From JABDJL01 sp963664065 (GTDB taxonomy: Bacteria > Pseudomonadota > Gammaproteobacteria > Xanthomonadales > SZUA-36): DNA of 64,000 nucleotides. Positions within the stretch are counted from its first letter, which is position 1. Each line of letters starts with the position of its first letter. The position numbers and the translations under genes were made by a program. Under the pieces are notes generated by a model that had not been told where the DNA came from, ran no database searches, and was given only the letters and a program-made list of their open reading frames with translations. The stretch is from the NCBI GenBank assembly GCA_963664065.1, contig OY760942.1, forward strand, positions 620,001-684,000. Direction: 5' to 3'. This document shows, in pieces, positions 27,998-36,466 of the stretch.

Positions 27998-28440
27998 TCA
28001 GTCGCCAGAGGTGGTTCGAACACGGGTCACAACCTCGTCCCCTTCTTTCAGCCCGGTGACAATCTCGGTAAAACGGTCATCGTTAATGCCAATACGAATA
28101 AGCTTTGCTTCGGGTTGCCCGTCTTCCCCCTTGATCCAGATATTGGCCCGGCGGCCAGCGGCCGCGAGTAATATGGCCAGTTCGCGTTGCTGGTCTGAAT
28201 TCAAATGAACGGAAAGAACCCGGTCCCGAATGGAGGTTCTCTGTTGTCGCCGGGCATCCCTGTCAGCTTCGGGATTTTGAAACTGACTTCGAATCGTGGA
28301 TATTTCGAGGCGCATGTCGGAGCTGATGGTATCGATAGTCTTTTGCCCAATGCCAAGCTTTTGTAGGTTTTGGTTTAACTGCTCAGCCATGTTTCCTCTA
28401 CCACCCCTGGTGCCACCGGGCTCGCCACCGCCCCACAGAT
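27998..28440 (-). pseudogene. 3' fragment of a second macA-like gene (fusion protein)
   Basis: The frame from about 28440 reads GGTRGG then MAEQLNQNLQKLG, to the stop at 27998. It is a close relative of the C-terminal 130 residues of the intact MacA-like protein at 42504-43970 (shared IRSQFQNP, LNSDQQRELA, LLAAAGRRA, DDRFTEIV, GDEVVTRVR). The first 340 or so residues are missing; their place is taken by an unrelated dehydrogenase fragment joined in the Gly-rich stretch. It is therefore a relic of a lost paralogue or a partial duplication. Confidence 0.8.
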
Positions 28441-28811
28441 AGATGGAACGCCTCATCCACCATGACCATGCCCGAACCGTGCTGGTCAGCCATCTCCATA
28501 CAGGCGTCCATCGCATCGTAGGCCACCGCCGGGCCCAGTTTTTTGTGGCCGTTCCAGGCCTGCACGGCATTGAAGGCTGTGGGCAGCACTTCGACCTCGG
28601 CGCCCGGCACGCAACCGCCCACGGCCGAACCGAACAGGTGGTCGAGGGGCAAGGCCTTCAGGGCGTTGTGGGTCTTGATCCCATGCCAGCTGGCCTGCTA
28701 TGCGAATTCCGCAGCCTGCGACGACTTTTTTCCGGTGGAACCGCGCTTTTCAAAGGCCGCCTGCACAATTTGTTTGTGCAAGCAAAGGGGCATGATGAAT
28801 TCGATGGCCAT
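28441..28811 (-). pseudogene. N-terminal half of a malate/L-lactate (Ldh2-type) dehydrogenase
   Basis: Starts with ATG 28811, two bases after the gnd stop, and reads QIVQAAFEKRGSTGKKSSQ, then TAG at 28698-28700, then continues in frame as WHGIKTHNALKALPLDHLFG, GHKKLGPAVAYDAMDACM and GMVMVDEAFH. A one-base insertion just after FH shifts the frame; corrected, it ends YLWGGG and then runs into the macA fragment. The family (NAD(P)-dependent 2-oxo acid reductases such as 2,3-diketogulonate reductase) continues after this point with the half found on the opposite strand at about 39.9 kb. Not functional as it stands. Confidence 0.72.
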
Positions 28812-28813
28812 TA

Positions 28814-30337
28814 TTAGCCCTGGATCTCAATCTCCGGACGGCCATCCACGGGCCAGTCCACGTGAAAGGTGCGGCCGCGCTCCTCGTCGGTGCGCTCATA
28901 GGTGTGTGCCCCGAAGTAGTCGCGCTGGGCCTGCAACAGGTTGGCGGGCAGTACGGCGGTACGGTAACCGTCAAAATAGGCCAGCGCCGACATGAACGCA
29001 GGTACGGCAACACCGTTTTCGGCGGCGCTCGCTACGACCTTGCGCCAGGCCGACTGGCCCTGGTGCAGGGCATCCCTGAAATAGGGATCCAGCATCAGGT
29101 TCGCCAGTTCCGGATCCTTGTCATAGGCGTCGGTGATTTTCTGCAGGAAGCGGGCGCGAATGATGCAGCCGCCCCGGAACAGCTTGGCGATCGTGCCGAA
29201 GTCGAGTTGCCAGTCGAATTCCTTTTGAGCTTCAGCCATCAACGAGAAGCCCTGGGCGTAGGCACAGATCTTGCTCGAATACAGTGCCTGCCTGATCAAT
29301 TCGATAAAACCCTCTTTGTCGCCGGAAAACCGGGCCTGAGTACCCTCGAGTACCTGGCTCGCGGCCACCCGTTCGGCCTTGAGGGCAGACAGGAATCGGG
29401 CGAAAACGGCCTCGGCCATGGCATTGGCCGGTATGCCAAGATCCAGGGCACTGGCACTGGTCCATTTTCCCGTGCCTTTCTGGCCCGCGGTATCGAGCAC
29501 CCGGTCTACCAGAAAGCGGCTGGAATTGCGCGGGTCACGCTGGGCCAGGATATCCGCCGTGATTTCGATGAGATAGGAATCGAGTACGCCCTGGTTCCAG
29601 TCACGAAAAACAGCAGCGATTTCGTCGGGTGGCATCTGAAGCATCACTTTCATCAGGAAGTAGGACTCGCAGATCAACTGCATATCGATGTATTCGATGC
29701 CGTTGTGCACCATTTTGACGTAGTGCCCTGCTCCGTCAGGACCCAGCAGCGCGGTACACGGCGTGCCTTCGGTGATTGGTTTGCCGGCCGCATAATCCTC
29801 GTAAGGCTTGCCGGTATCGGCATCGACCTTGGCGGCAATGGCCTCCCAGATCGGCTGTAACGCGGCCCAAGCCTCCTCCGAGCCGCCCGGCATCAAGGCT
29901 GGCCCGAAACGCGCACCCAGTTCGCCGCCGCTGACACCGCTGCCCATGAAATGCAGCCCCAGGGCCCGAATATTCTTTTCCCGGCGGATCGTGTCCATCC
30001 AGTGCGCATTGCCACCATCGATAACGATATCGCCCTCTTCCAGGAGTGGCAGCATACTGTCAATGGTAGCATCCGTTGCGTTTCCTGCCTGCACCAGCAA
30101 GATGACTTTTCTCGGCCGCTTGATCGAGGCTACGAATTCCTCGAAGGTCTCGTAACCGTGAACCCGCCCGCTGCTGGGTTCCTGGCTTTGAACGCGGTTG
30201 ACGAACGCGGTCATTTTAGCAGTGGTGCGGTTGAACACCGACACCTGATAGCCGTGGTCGGCCATATTGAGGACCAGGTTCTGGCCCATGACTGCAAGGC
30301 CAACCAGGCCAATATCGGAGATTGCATTGTCAGTCAT
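28814..30337 (-). CDS. gnd: 6-phosphogluconate dehydrogenase, decarboxylating
   Basis: A 507-residue enzyme converting 6-phosphogluconate to ribulose 5-phosphate, CO2 and NADPH. N-terminal NADP fold IGLVGLAVMGQNLVLN and VFNRT; catalytic region HFMGSGVSGGELGARFGPALMPGG with the active Lys/Asn in GAGHYVKMVHNGIEY; C-terminal helical domain with GTGKWTSASALDLGIP and FRGGCIIRARFL. Length and motifs are complete, so the gene looks functional although both neighbours are broken. It overlaps a damaged sugar-acid catabolic set (Ldh2, SerA-like), which suggests an uronate or gluconate route. Confidence 0.96.
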   Translation of the reverse strand: MTDNAISDIGLVGLAVMGQNLVLNMADHGYQVSVFNRTTAKMTAFVNRVQSQEPSSGRVHGYETFEEFVASIKRPRKVILLVQAGNATDATIDSMLPLLEEGDIVIDGGNAHWMDTIRREKNIRALGLHFMGSGVSGGELGARFGPALMPGGSEEAWAALQPIWEAIAAKVDADTGKPYEDYAAGKPITEGTPCTALLGPDGAGHYVKMVHNGIEYIDMQLICESYFLMKVMLQMPPDEIAAVFRDWNQGVLDSYLIEITADILAQRDPRNSSRFLVDRVLDTAGQKGTGKWTSASALDLGIPANAMAEAVFARFLSALKAERVAASQVLEGTQARFSGDKEGFIELIRQALYSSKICAYAQGFSLMAEAQKEFDWQLDFGTIAKLFRGGCIIRARFLQKITDAYDKDPELANLMLDPYFRDALHQGQSAWRKVVASAAENGVAVPAFMSALAYFDGYRTAVLPANLLQAQRDYFGAHTYERTDEERGRTFHVDWPVDGRPEIEIQG

Positions 30338-30343
30338 AATGAA

Positions 30344-30931
30344 TCAATCCTGTTTATTTGTCTTGTTGGCCTGGATGTAGTCGCTACCACCCGTCAGGTA
30401 CTTGATCAGGTTGGTGGTAGCGCGCATCGCCTGGCGTTCCACCGACTCGAATGTCCTGCTGCCCACATGTGGCGTGATGATGATGTTGTCGATTTCCTGG
30501 AAGAGATGACCCGCTTGCATGGGTTCGGTTCCCAGCACGTCGGTGCCATATCCACTCAGGTGTCCGCTGCGGCAGGCTTCGGCCATGTCTTCTTCCACGA
30601 CCTGACCGCCGCGCGCAGTGTTGATCACCAGGGCGCCCGGTTTCAACCGGGACAGGCTGTCTTTGTTGAGTATGCCCCGGGTCTCGTCAGTCAATGGTAA
30701 ATGCAAAGAGATCACATCGGCGCCGGCCATTGCCTCATTGAGGGTGTCACAACACTTGACCTGGTACTGTTGCGCAAAGTCCGCATCCCAGTACGGGTCG
30801 TAGCCAACGCAGTTCATGCCGAATGCACGTGCCCGGATGATCACTTCCTTGCCGACGCGTCCCATACCGAGAACGGCCAGATTTTTCTTCATCAGCTCAG
30901 TGCCGGTCATACGCTTCCACTCACCGGATTT
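30344..30931 (-). pseudogene. C-terminal two thirds of a D-2-hydroxyacid dehydrogenase (SerA-like)
   Basis: The frame is open before the ATG at 30910 and reads SGEWKR then GTELMKKNLAVLGMGRVGKEV, which is the interior of a D-isomer-specific 2-hydroxyacid dehydrogenase just before the Rossmann motif. The rest (ADVISLHLPLTDETRG, LVINTARGGQVVEE, NIIITPHVGSRTFES with the catalytic His) is present. About 120 N-terminal residues are missing and replaced by the cut end of a BNR-family gene. A short product from ATG 30910 would lack most of the catalytic domain. Confidence 0.82.
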
Positions 30932-31484
30932 AATGCATCAGCGTCTGATCATCAAAGATCCGGTAAACCTTGGGGTAGTTCACCGAGATATTGATCTTAC
31001 TGTCGACTTTCTCCCAGCCGGAGTAAATATCACCCGGTACTTTCGATTTCATCTTGTCGCAGTCATTATAACTTTCCGGACGATTGCCATGGCAGCCGGC
31101 GATAATATAGAAATACCCGTCGTTATTCAGCCAAAAGACCGGATTGTAGTGCTGGTCGCTGGTGTACTTCTCAAGGTCAAAGACCTCTTCCAGGCCATTG
31201 AGAATATTCACCTGCTTTGAAAATTCGCGGGTTTCCAGGTCATAGCTCAGCATCTGCGGCCAGCCGTTCACACCGCGCCAGGCAATATAGACCTTGTCTT
31301 CAATTTCAATGGCTGCCGGGTGCATGCGGTTGTCATAAAGCATCTTCAAATGGCCATCCCTTGCAAAGGCAACAGCCGAGGTAGACTCGTGTGCGTGAAT
31401 TTGTAGAGGCAAAAAACAGATCAGCAAGGGTAAAAAGGCCTTGGGGATTGATGTAAGACCCTGCACAGCTGATTTCATCTCCAA
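30930..31484 (-). pseudogene. 5' part of an exported BNR-repeat (BNR_4-like) protein
   Basis: Signal peptide (AFLPLLICFLPLQIHAHES), then segments typical of the putative BNR_4 neuraminidase-like family: DGHLKMLYDNRMHPAAIE, VYIAWRGVNGWPQMLSYD, DQHYNPVFWLNNDGYFYIIAGCHG. The family usually runs to about 400 or more residues, but this one ends after 184, at the joint with the SerA-like fragment near 30930. A deletion between two genes on the same strand is the simplest cause. The role was probably binding or cleaving a glycan. Confidence 0.65.
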
Positions 31485-31573
31485 TGCCTCTGAAATGAAT
31501 TGATTGTAGGAAACCCCGTAGTGTACTTTGTCCAGAGATTCCGGACTAGGGAGCCGGATACAGGAGAGACAAC

Positions 31574-32995
31574 ATGAAGACTCAGATAAAAGCCTCCGGA
31601 CTATCGCGCAGACACTTCCTCAAGAGTTCCACGGCCGTGGCCGGGTTATCACTGATGGGGGTACCCATGTTTCTCAGCAGTGCCAATGCTGCTTCAAAAC
31701 CGGCACCTAAACTCATCGAAATCGCCGGTGTGAGCGCCAATTTTGAACGGGAAACACTGGTTCGGCCCTTTGGGTTCAAGGACGGCTACATGACCGAGAT
31801 CTGGCAGACCATGGCCATGCTCGAGAGCGTCCGGGGTACGCGCAAAGTCGGCCTGTGTACGCAAAATGTCCTGTGGTCCGATGCCAGGGTATTTGCGGAT
31901 CATTCCGAGAGCGAGGGCAATGCGCTGATGTTTGCCCTGACAGAGCGGGCACTGCAATTCTCTAAAGGCCGGTCCTTCCAGACGCCAGTGGATCTGCTCG
32001 ATGGCATGCTGGAAGAGGTGTATGAATACGGCAAGGTCATTACCGGAAATCCGCATCTGCGCAAGACCTTTGCCCTGAACGCTCTGGTGGGCCTCGATAA
32101 CGCGGCCTGGCTGCTCTACGCCCAGGAAAATTGCATTGATAACTTCGATGACCTGATTCCCGCGGCCTACAAGCCGGCCTTGTCGCATCATCATAAGCAA
32201 GTGGCCAGTATCCCGTTGATGGCCTACTCCATTCCGATCGAGGAAATCACCGAGGCCGTGGACCAGGGATACTTCTTTATGAAGATCAAGATCGGACAGC
32301 CAGGTACCCAGCAGGAGATGCTGGAAAAGGACAAGGCCCGCCTGTCAGCCATTCACCAGGCCATTGGCCATGTGCGAACGAGTCACAGTCAGGATGGTAA
32401 GTTGCCCTATTGCTTTGACGCTAATGGCCGCTACGAGGAGAAGGAGACCCTCCTGCGTTTACTGGACCATGCCAAGAAAATCGGCGCGCTTGAGCAGATC
32501 GCCATTATCGAGGAACCCTTCCCCGAAGAACTGGAGGTACAGGTGGACGACCTGGGTGTGCGCATTGCTGCCGATGAGAGTGCCCACACCGACGAAGATG
32601 CGATCAAGCGCATTGAAATGGGCTACCAGGCCATCGCTTTGAAGGCCATTGCAAAGACGCTAAGCATGACCATGAAGATCGCGCAGGCCGCGCACGAGCG
32701 AAATGTTCCATGCTTCTGCGCTGATCTGACGGTGAATCCGATCCTCATCGAATGGAATAAAGCCGTGGCTGCCCGCCTGGCACCCTTCCCGGGCCTGGGG
32801 CTGGGTCTGCTGGAAACCAACGGACACCAGAACTACAGTGGATGGGAACGCATGGTCAGTTACCACCCCCATGCCGGAGCGTCGTGGAGCCAGACGGTGG
32901 ATGGCGTGTTCAATCTCAACGACGATTACTACCAGAAGAGTGGCGGTATACTGACGCCTTCGCCCCATTACGAGGCGATGTTTAAGCCTCATTAG
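31574..32995 (+). CDS. Tat-exported enolase-superfamily (mandelate racemase-like) protein
   Basis: A 473-residue protein with a twin-arginine signal (SRRHFLKSSTAVAGL) and cleavage near SANA-AS. The C-terminal barrel shows superfamily landmarks: MKIKIG (Lys-x-Lys), CFDANGRY (Asp), IEEPFPEEL (Glu), AADESAHTDEDA (Glu/Asp), and ALKAIAKTLSM (Lys). These are acid/base and metal ligands of sugar-acid dehydratases and racemases. Export of such an enzyme is unusual; most are cytoplasmic. The context of sulfatase, BNR and Ldh2-type genes points to sugar-acid processing. The exact reaction is not deducible. Confidence 0.85.
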   Translation: MKTQIKASGLSRRHFLKSSTAVAGLSLMGVPMFLSSANAASKPAPKLIEIAGVSANFERETLVRPFGFKDGYMTEIWQTMAMLESVRGTRKVGLCTQNVLWSDARVFADHSESEGNALMFALTERALQFSKGRSFQTPVDLLDGMLEEVYEYGKVITGNPHLRKTFALNALVGLDNAAWLLYAQENCIDNFDDLIPAAYKPALSHHHKQVASIPLMAYSIPIEEITEAVDQGYFFMKIKIGQPGTQQEMLEKDKARLSAIHQAIGHVRTSHSQDGKLPYCFDANGRYEEKETLLRLLDHAKKIGALEQIAIIEEPFPEELEVQVDDLGVRIAADESAHTDEDAIKRIEMGYQAIALKAIAKTLSMTMKIAQAAHERNVPCFCADLTVNPILIEWNKAVAARLAPFPGLGLGLLETNGHQNYSGWERMVSYHPHAGASWSQTVDGVFNLNDDYYQKSGGILTPSPHYEAMFKPH

Positions 32996-33073
32996 TTGTG
33001 ATTTCCTGCAGCATTGTTCACGCAAGGAATTTTGGTCATCGCTGAGTCTCTAAGGGAACAATTGGCTGCTTAG

Positions 33074-33232
33074 GGAAGCTCTGATCTATTCATGAACTCG
33101 TATCTTAGGACCAAAATGTCCACCTTCTGCGTTGCAAATCTTCGCAATAGCGAGCTATTATGTGCGATTCGCGCCTTGAATCTGAACATTTTGGATCCCA
33201 ATCTACTTCGCCCAGAATAAATCAGAGCTTCC
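33074..33232. mobile_element. 159-bp MITE-like element with long terminal inverted repeats
   Basis: Ends are GGAAGCTCTGAT and its exact complement ATCAGAGCTTCC, and the inverted symmetry continues inward (TATTC/GAATA, CCAAAATGT/ACATTTTGG), so the whole element could fold into one imperfect hairpin. It is flanked on both sides by TTAG (33070-33073, 33233-33236), a 4-base target duplication fitting the YTAR preference of IS5-type transposases. No coding capacity. Non-autonomous mobility is inferred. Confidence 0.75.
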
Positions 33233-33264
33233 TTAGTTCGTTCCTGTCGCCGTGTGAAATGTAT

Positions 33265-34302
33265 TCAGGGCATATTCAGCGGTGTGCAGACCTCCGCCAG
33301 CACCTGTTCGAGGCTGAAATAGTTCACTTGTCCGCTTTCAAGCAGGTCACGCTCTTCCGGGGTGCTGAAAACCAGCTCCCCCAGGACTTCCAGCCCGCCG
33401 ACCTTGCCGGACAATCCGGACGCCTGACTCTTTTGACGATCCCGTGGTACAAAAAACAGTGAGACTTTGCTGCTGCGTTCTTCAGATATTGCCAGGATAT
33501 TGGCTGTAAGGCCGGGTAAGTGGCTTTGATGGGCTGCCCAGCGGTTGATCCAGCCCGTTGATTGTTCGATGAATTGTTCCGGTTCGCCGTACCAGTGCAT
33601 GGTCTCCATTGGATACTGCCCCAGGCGCCAGTGAGTTTGGCCGGGATGTGCGCTACGCGCTGCGATCGCTTCAATTTCCAACGGGAACCTGAGAAGATCC
33701 TCAGGCGGCCGGAACAACTGGTAATGAAGGTGCTGAGGTATGGATGCGCCTGCATAGACACCATTGTAAAACCCCGCATATCCGGGCGTTCTTGAGACCA
33801 GTTCAACAAGATCTGTAACGATCTGTTCAGGTTGCAATTGCCCCGATGGGTGCAGGCTCCATTCCTGACCGATGTGCTCCTTTGAAGCGAGGACCAGGTG
33901 TCCGGGCAGTAAAGGAAACGGGTTCATCCACGCAATGAAATGACTGGCGTTGATCTCAAGATCGTATCCGAACTGTCGCCCCTGGTGCTGCCAGTGAATA
34001 TTGGCCGGACACAGGAAGCAGCCATCGTGGTGCGCCGAAACCCGGTCAGGCGGTGACTGGATTCCCGCACCCTGGAACCGTATCGCCCTGTCCGGATTAA
34101 ACTGTATCCGCAGACAACGTGAGCCGGTTTCCGGATGGCAAAAACTGAAGCGTTTGACCGATTCAAAGCTATCCCGAATGAAGCCGGTTTCAAGCTGGTG
34201 TGCATACAAATCAGCAAAAACTGCGCGCAAATCACCTGTGTGGGATTCTATTTCATGCAGGTCGGCATTCAGCTCATGCCAATGTTTCCTGTATTCGGTC
34301 AT
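33265..34302 (-). CDS. GalT/HIT-like nucleotidyltransferase or phosphorylase (VTC2-like)
   Basis: About 345 residues. Recognisable parts are a metal-type CFLCPANIHW segment, ASHFIAWMNPFPLLPGHLVL, and the HIT-like active site IPQHLHYQLFR (His-x-His-x-Gln), as in galactose-1-phosphate uridylyltransferases and GDP-L-galactose phosphorylase. Such enzymes exchange a nucleotide between a sugar phosphate and a nucleotide sugar, or phosphorolyse a nucleotide sugar. The start at 34302 (MTEYRKHWHEL) is chosen because upstream codons look non-coding. It is divergent from the kinase/glycosyltransferase pair and probably belongs to the same pathway. Confidence 0.75.
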   Translation of the reverse strand: MTEYRKHWHELNADLHEIESHTGDLRAVFADLYAHQLETGFIRDSFESVKRFSFCHPETGSRCLRIQFNPDRAIRFQGAGIQSPPDRVSAHHDGCFLCPANIHWQHQGRQFGYDLEINASHFIAWMNPFPLLPGHLVLASKEHIGQEWSLHPSGQLQPEQIVTDLVELVSRTPGYAGFYNGVYAGASIPQHLHYQLFRPPEDLLRFPLEIEAIAARSAHPGQTHWRLGQYPMETMHWYGEPEQFIEQSTGWINRWAAHQSHLPGLTANILAISEERSSKVSLFFVPRDRQKSQASGLSGKVGGLEVLGELVFSTPEERDLLESGQVNYFSLEQVLAEVCTPLNMP

Positions 34303-34380
34303 TGTTCTTGCAGTTGTCACTGTTTCCACTACACTCGGCGATCGGAAAATATACCATTCTTGCAAGGCTTGAGGGATAAA

Positions 34381-35046
34381 ATGAAAGGCGATTCAATAAT
34401 TATTGAAGCTCACCATGAAGCGGCTGCTGCTGATATCGTTTCGGTGATCCTGCCGGCACTCGAGCAATTGGCCGGTAGGTTTACAATCTCAGTGGCCGGC
34501 CAGTCTGGAAGCGGTAAATCTGAAACGGCCACCGCCATCGCCCGGGCGCTTGAGCCATTTAGCATCGAAAGTGTCATTTTTCACCAGGATGATTACTTTA
34601 TTCACCCGCCTAAAACCAATGACGCCACCCGCCGCGCCGATATCAACTGGGTAGGCATCGGCGAAGTACACCTGGATCTGATGGATGCGCACCTGGATGC
34701 ATTTTTACGGGGGGCAAGCACGATAGACAAGCCGTTAGCAGACTATGCGAAGGACACGATCCTGACGGAAACAATGGATATGGGAAACGCTCTGGTCGCG
34801 CTTGCGGACGGAACCTACACGACCCTGCTTCAGAATCTGAATTGCCGTGTATTCATAAACCGTGATTTTCTCGACACCCGTGCCCACCGCGAAAAACGCA
34901 AGCGTGACGAATCGGAGCTTGACCCATTCATAGACCGCGTTCTGGAGATTGAGCACAGGATCATATCCGGGCACAAGGAACGCGCAGACATTATCGTGAA
35001 CAAGGATTATTCCGTACATGTAGTCAGCAAATCATTTCAGGTCTGA
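34381..35046 (+). CDS. P-loop kinase of the uridine kinase/phosphoribulokinase family
   Basis: A 221-residue kinase. Walker A is GQSGSGKSET; the substrate loop has FHQDDYFIHPPKTND, followed by DWxxIG-like (INWVGIGEVHLDLMDAHLDAF). The C-terminal part (RDFLDTRAHREKRKRDESELDPF) fits the lid. ATG 34381 is chosen; upstream codons in frame run antisense into the GalT-like gene and are not protein-like. The next gene, a glycosyltransferase, begins 10 bases after the stop, so this is a two-gene operon. The sugar or nucleoside substrate is unknown; acting on the glycosyl acceptor is a reasonable guess. Confidence 0.8.
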   Translation: MKGDSIIIEAHHEAAAADIVSVILPALEQLAGRFTISVAGQSGSGKSETATAIARALEPFSIESVIFHQDDYFIHPPKTNDATRRADINWVGIGEVHLDLMDAHLDAFLRGASTIDKPLADYAKDTILTETMDMGNALVALADGTYTTLLQNLNCRVFINRDFLDTRAHREKRKRDESELDPFIDRVLEIEHRIISGHKERADIIVNKDYSVHVVSKSFQV

Positions 35047-35056
35047 GTGCTTGCGA

Positions 35057-36466
35057 ATGCATATCCTCTTTTTCAATCCGCAGGGTAACTTCGATGAAGC
35101 GGATTCTTACCTGACCGAGCATCCTGATTTCGGAGGCCAACTGGTTTATGTCAAGGAATTGGCGAAGGCGATGGTTGAAGCAGGTCATCGGGTCGACATC
35201 ATCACCCGGCGAATCATTGACCCGGACTGGCCGGAGTTTTCGGCCCCGATAGAGTATTACAAGGATTTCGGAACCGGGCTCAGGATCGTACGCATACCCT
35301 GTGGCGGAGATGCCTTCCTGGTTAAGGAACAACTGTGGGAGCACATGCAATCGTTCGTGTCCGGAACCACTGATTTCTATGCCGGCACCCTGCCCGATTT
35401 TGCTACCGCCCACTATGCTGACGGTGGTTATTGCGCGGCGCTTATGCAGGCAGCAACGGGACTGCAATTTGCCTTCACCGGTCATTCGCTTGGCGCCCAA
35501 AAAATGGAAAAGCTGGGCATGAACAGATCAAACGCGGCCCAAATGGAGCAACAATTCCGGTTTTCCAGGCGCATCGCCGCAGAGCGACTTGCGATGGAAA
35601 GAGCATTTCGCATCATCACCTCGACCGAACAGGAACGTGCGGAACAGTACGCACATCCGCTGTATGACGGTGCGGTGAATGTGAATGACGAATCACGCTT
35701 TTCAGTCATAGCGCCCGGTGTCAACACCAAGGTTTTCCATACTGCCAGAGGTGCAATGGACCAGGAAGTCGAGGAAAAACTCAGGGCAAGACTGAAAAAC
35801 CCGGATCAGCCGCATCTGTTGGTTTCCAGCAGAATCGACGAAAAGAAAAACATTATAGGAACCGTTGCGGCATATGCCGGGTCACCGGCTCTGCAAAAAA
35901 GCGCCGGGCTGGTTATCTGTATACGCGGTATCGATGACCCCTTCGAGGAAATCGGGCATCTTTCGGCCGGGGAACAGCAGGTCCTCAGGCCGATCCTGGA
36001 ATTGATCAACAAGGCGAATCTGCAAGGGAAGGTGGATTTCCTGAATATCGGTTCCCAGGCAGAATTGGCTGCAAGCTACCGTTATTTTGCCGGGCGTCAG
36101 TCGGTCTTTGTGCTGACTGCTTTCTATGAGCCGTTCGGCCTTGCGCCGATCGAGGCGGCTGCCTGCGGGCTGGCCTGTGCTGCAACCAAAAACGGCGGAC
36201 CATCGGAAATATTCTCGGATGGCTCCGGCATCCTGGTCGACCCGTTTGATACCGAAGATATCGCTGCCGGCATGCTCAAAGCACTATGGGAATACCCGGA
36301 CCTTTCCAGTCGGGCATCCAGGCGCATTCGTGCCAAATATACTTGGGACCAGACAGCAACGGGATACCTGTCTGTTATTCAGCAAGGATTGGACACCAAC
36401 CACCCTGCTTCACAGCAGGTGCCAGCTCTCGACGCGAGTGAACGGATTCTCGAAACATTGGATTAA
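35057..36466 (+). CDS. GT4-type glycosyltransferase, sucrose-phosphate-synthase-like
   Basis: A 469-residue GT-B enzyme. HPDFGGQLVYVKELAKAM and GHRVDIITRRI near the N-terminus are the hallmark of sucrose-phosphate and mannosylfructose-phosphate synthases; HYADGGYCAAL and FTGHSLGAQKMEKLG follow. The C-terminal donor site has VSSRIDEKKN and FYEPFGLAPIEAAACGL (E-x7-E). ATG 35057 is preferred; TTG 35051 is two codons upstream. The 3' end overlaps the convergent glgC by 4 bases. With GlgC next door, ADP-glucose is a plausible donor, making a phosphorylated disaccharide or glucosyl compatible solute. This is inference. Confidence 0.85.
   Translation: MHILFFNPQGNFDEADSYLTEHPDFGGQLVYVKELAKAMVEAGHRVDIITRRIIDPDWPEFSAPIEYYKDFGTGLRIVRIPCGGDAFLVKEQLWEHMQSFVSGTTDFYAGTLPDFATAHYADGGYCAALMQAATGLQFAFTGHSLGAQKMEKLGMNRSNAAQMEQQFRFSRRIAAERLAMERAFRIITSTEQERAEQYAHPLYDGAVNVNDESRFSVIAPGVNTKVFHTARGAMDQEVEEKLRARLKNPDQPHLLVSSRIDEKKNIIGTVAAYAGSPALQKSAGLVICIRGIDDPFEEIGHLSAGEQQVLRPILELINKANLQGKVDFLNIGSQAELAASYRYFAGRQSVFVLTAFYEPFGLAPIEAAACGLACAATKNGGPSEIFSDGSGILVDPFDTEDIAAGMLKALWEYPDLSSRASRRIRAKYTWDQTATGYLSVIQQGLDTNHPASQQVPALDASERILETLD

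Noticed and set aside
28862..29860. 332-codon plus-strand frame
   Set aside because: Antisense to the intact gnd gene; long antisense frames are common opposite GC-rich codons.
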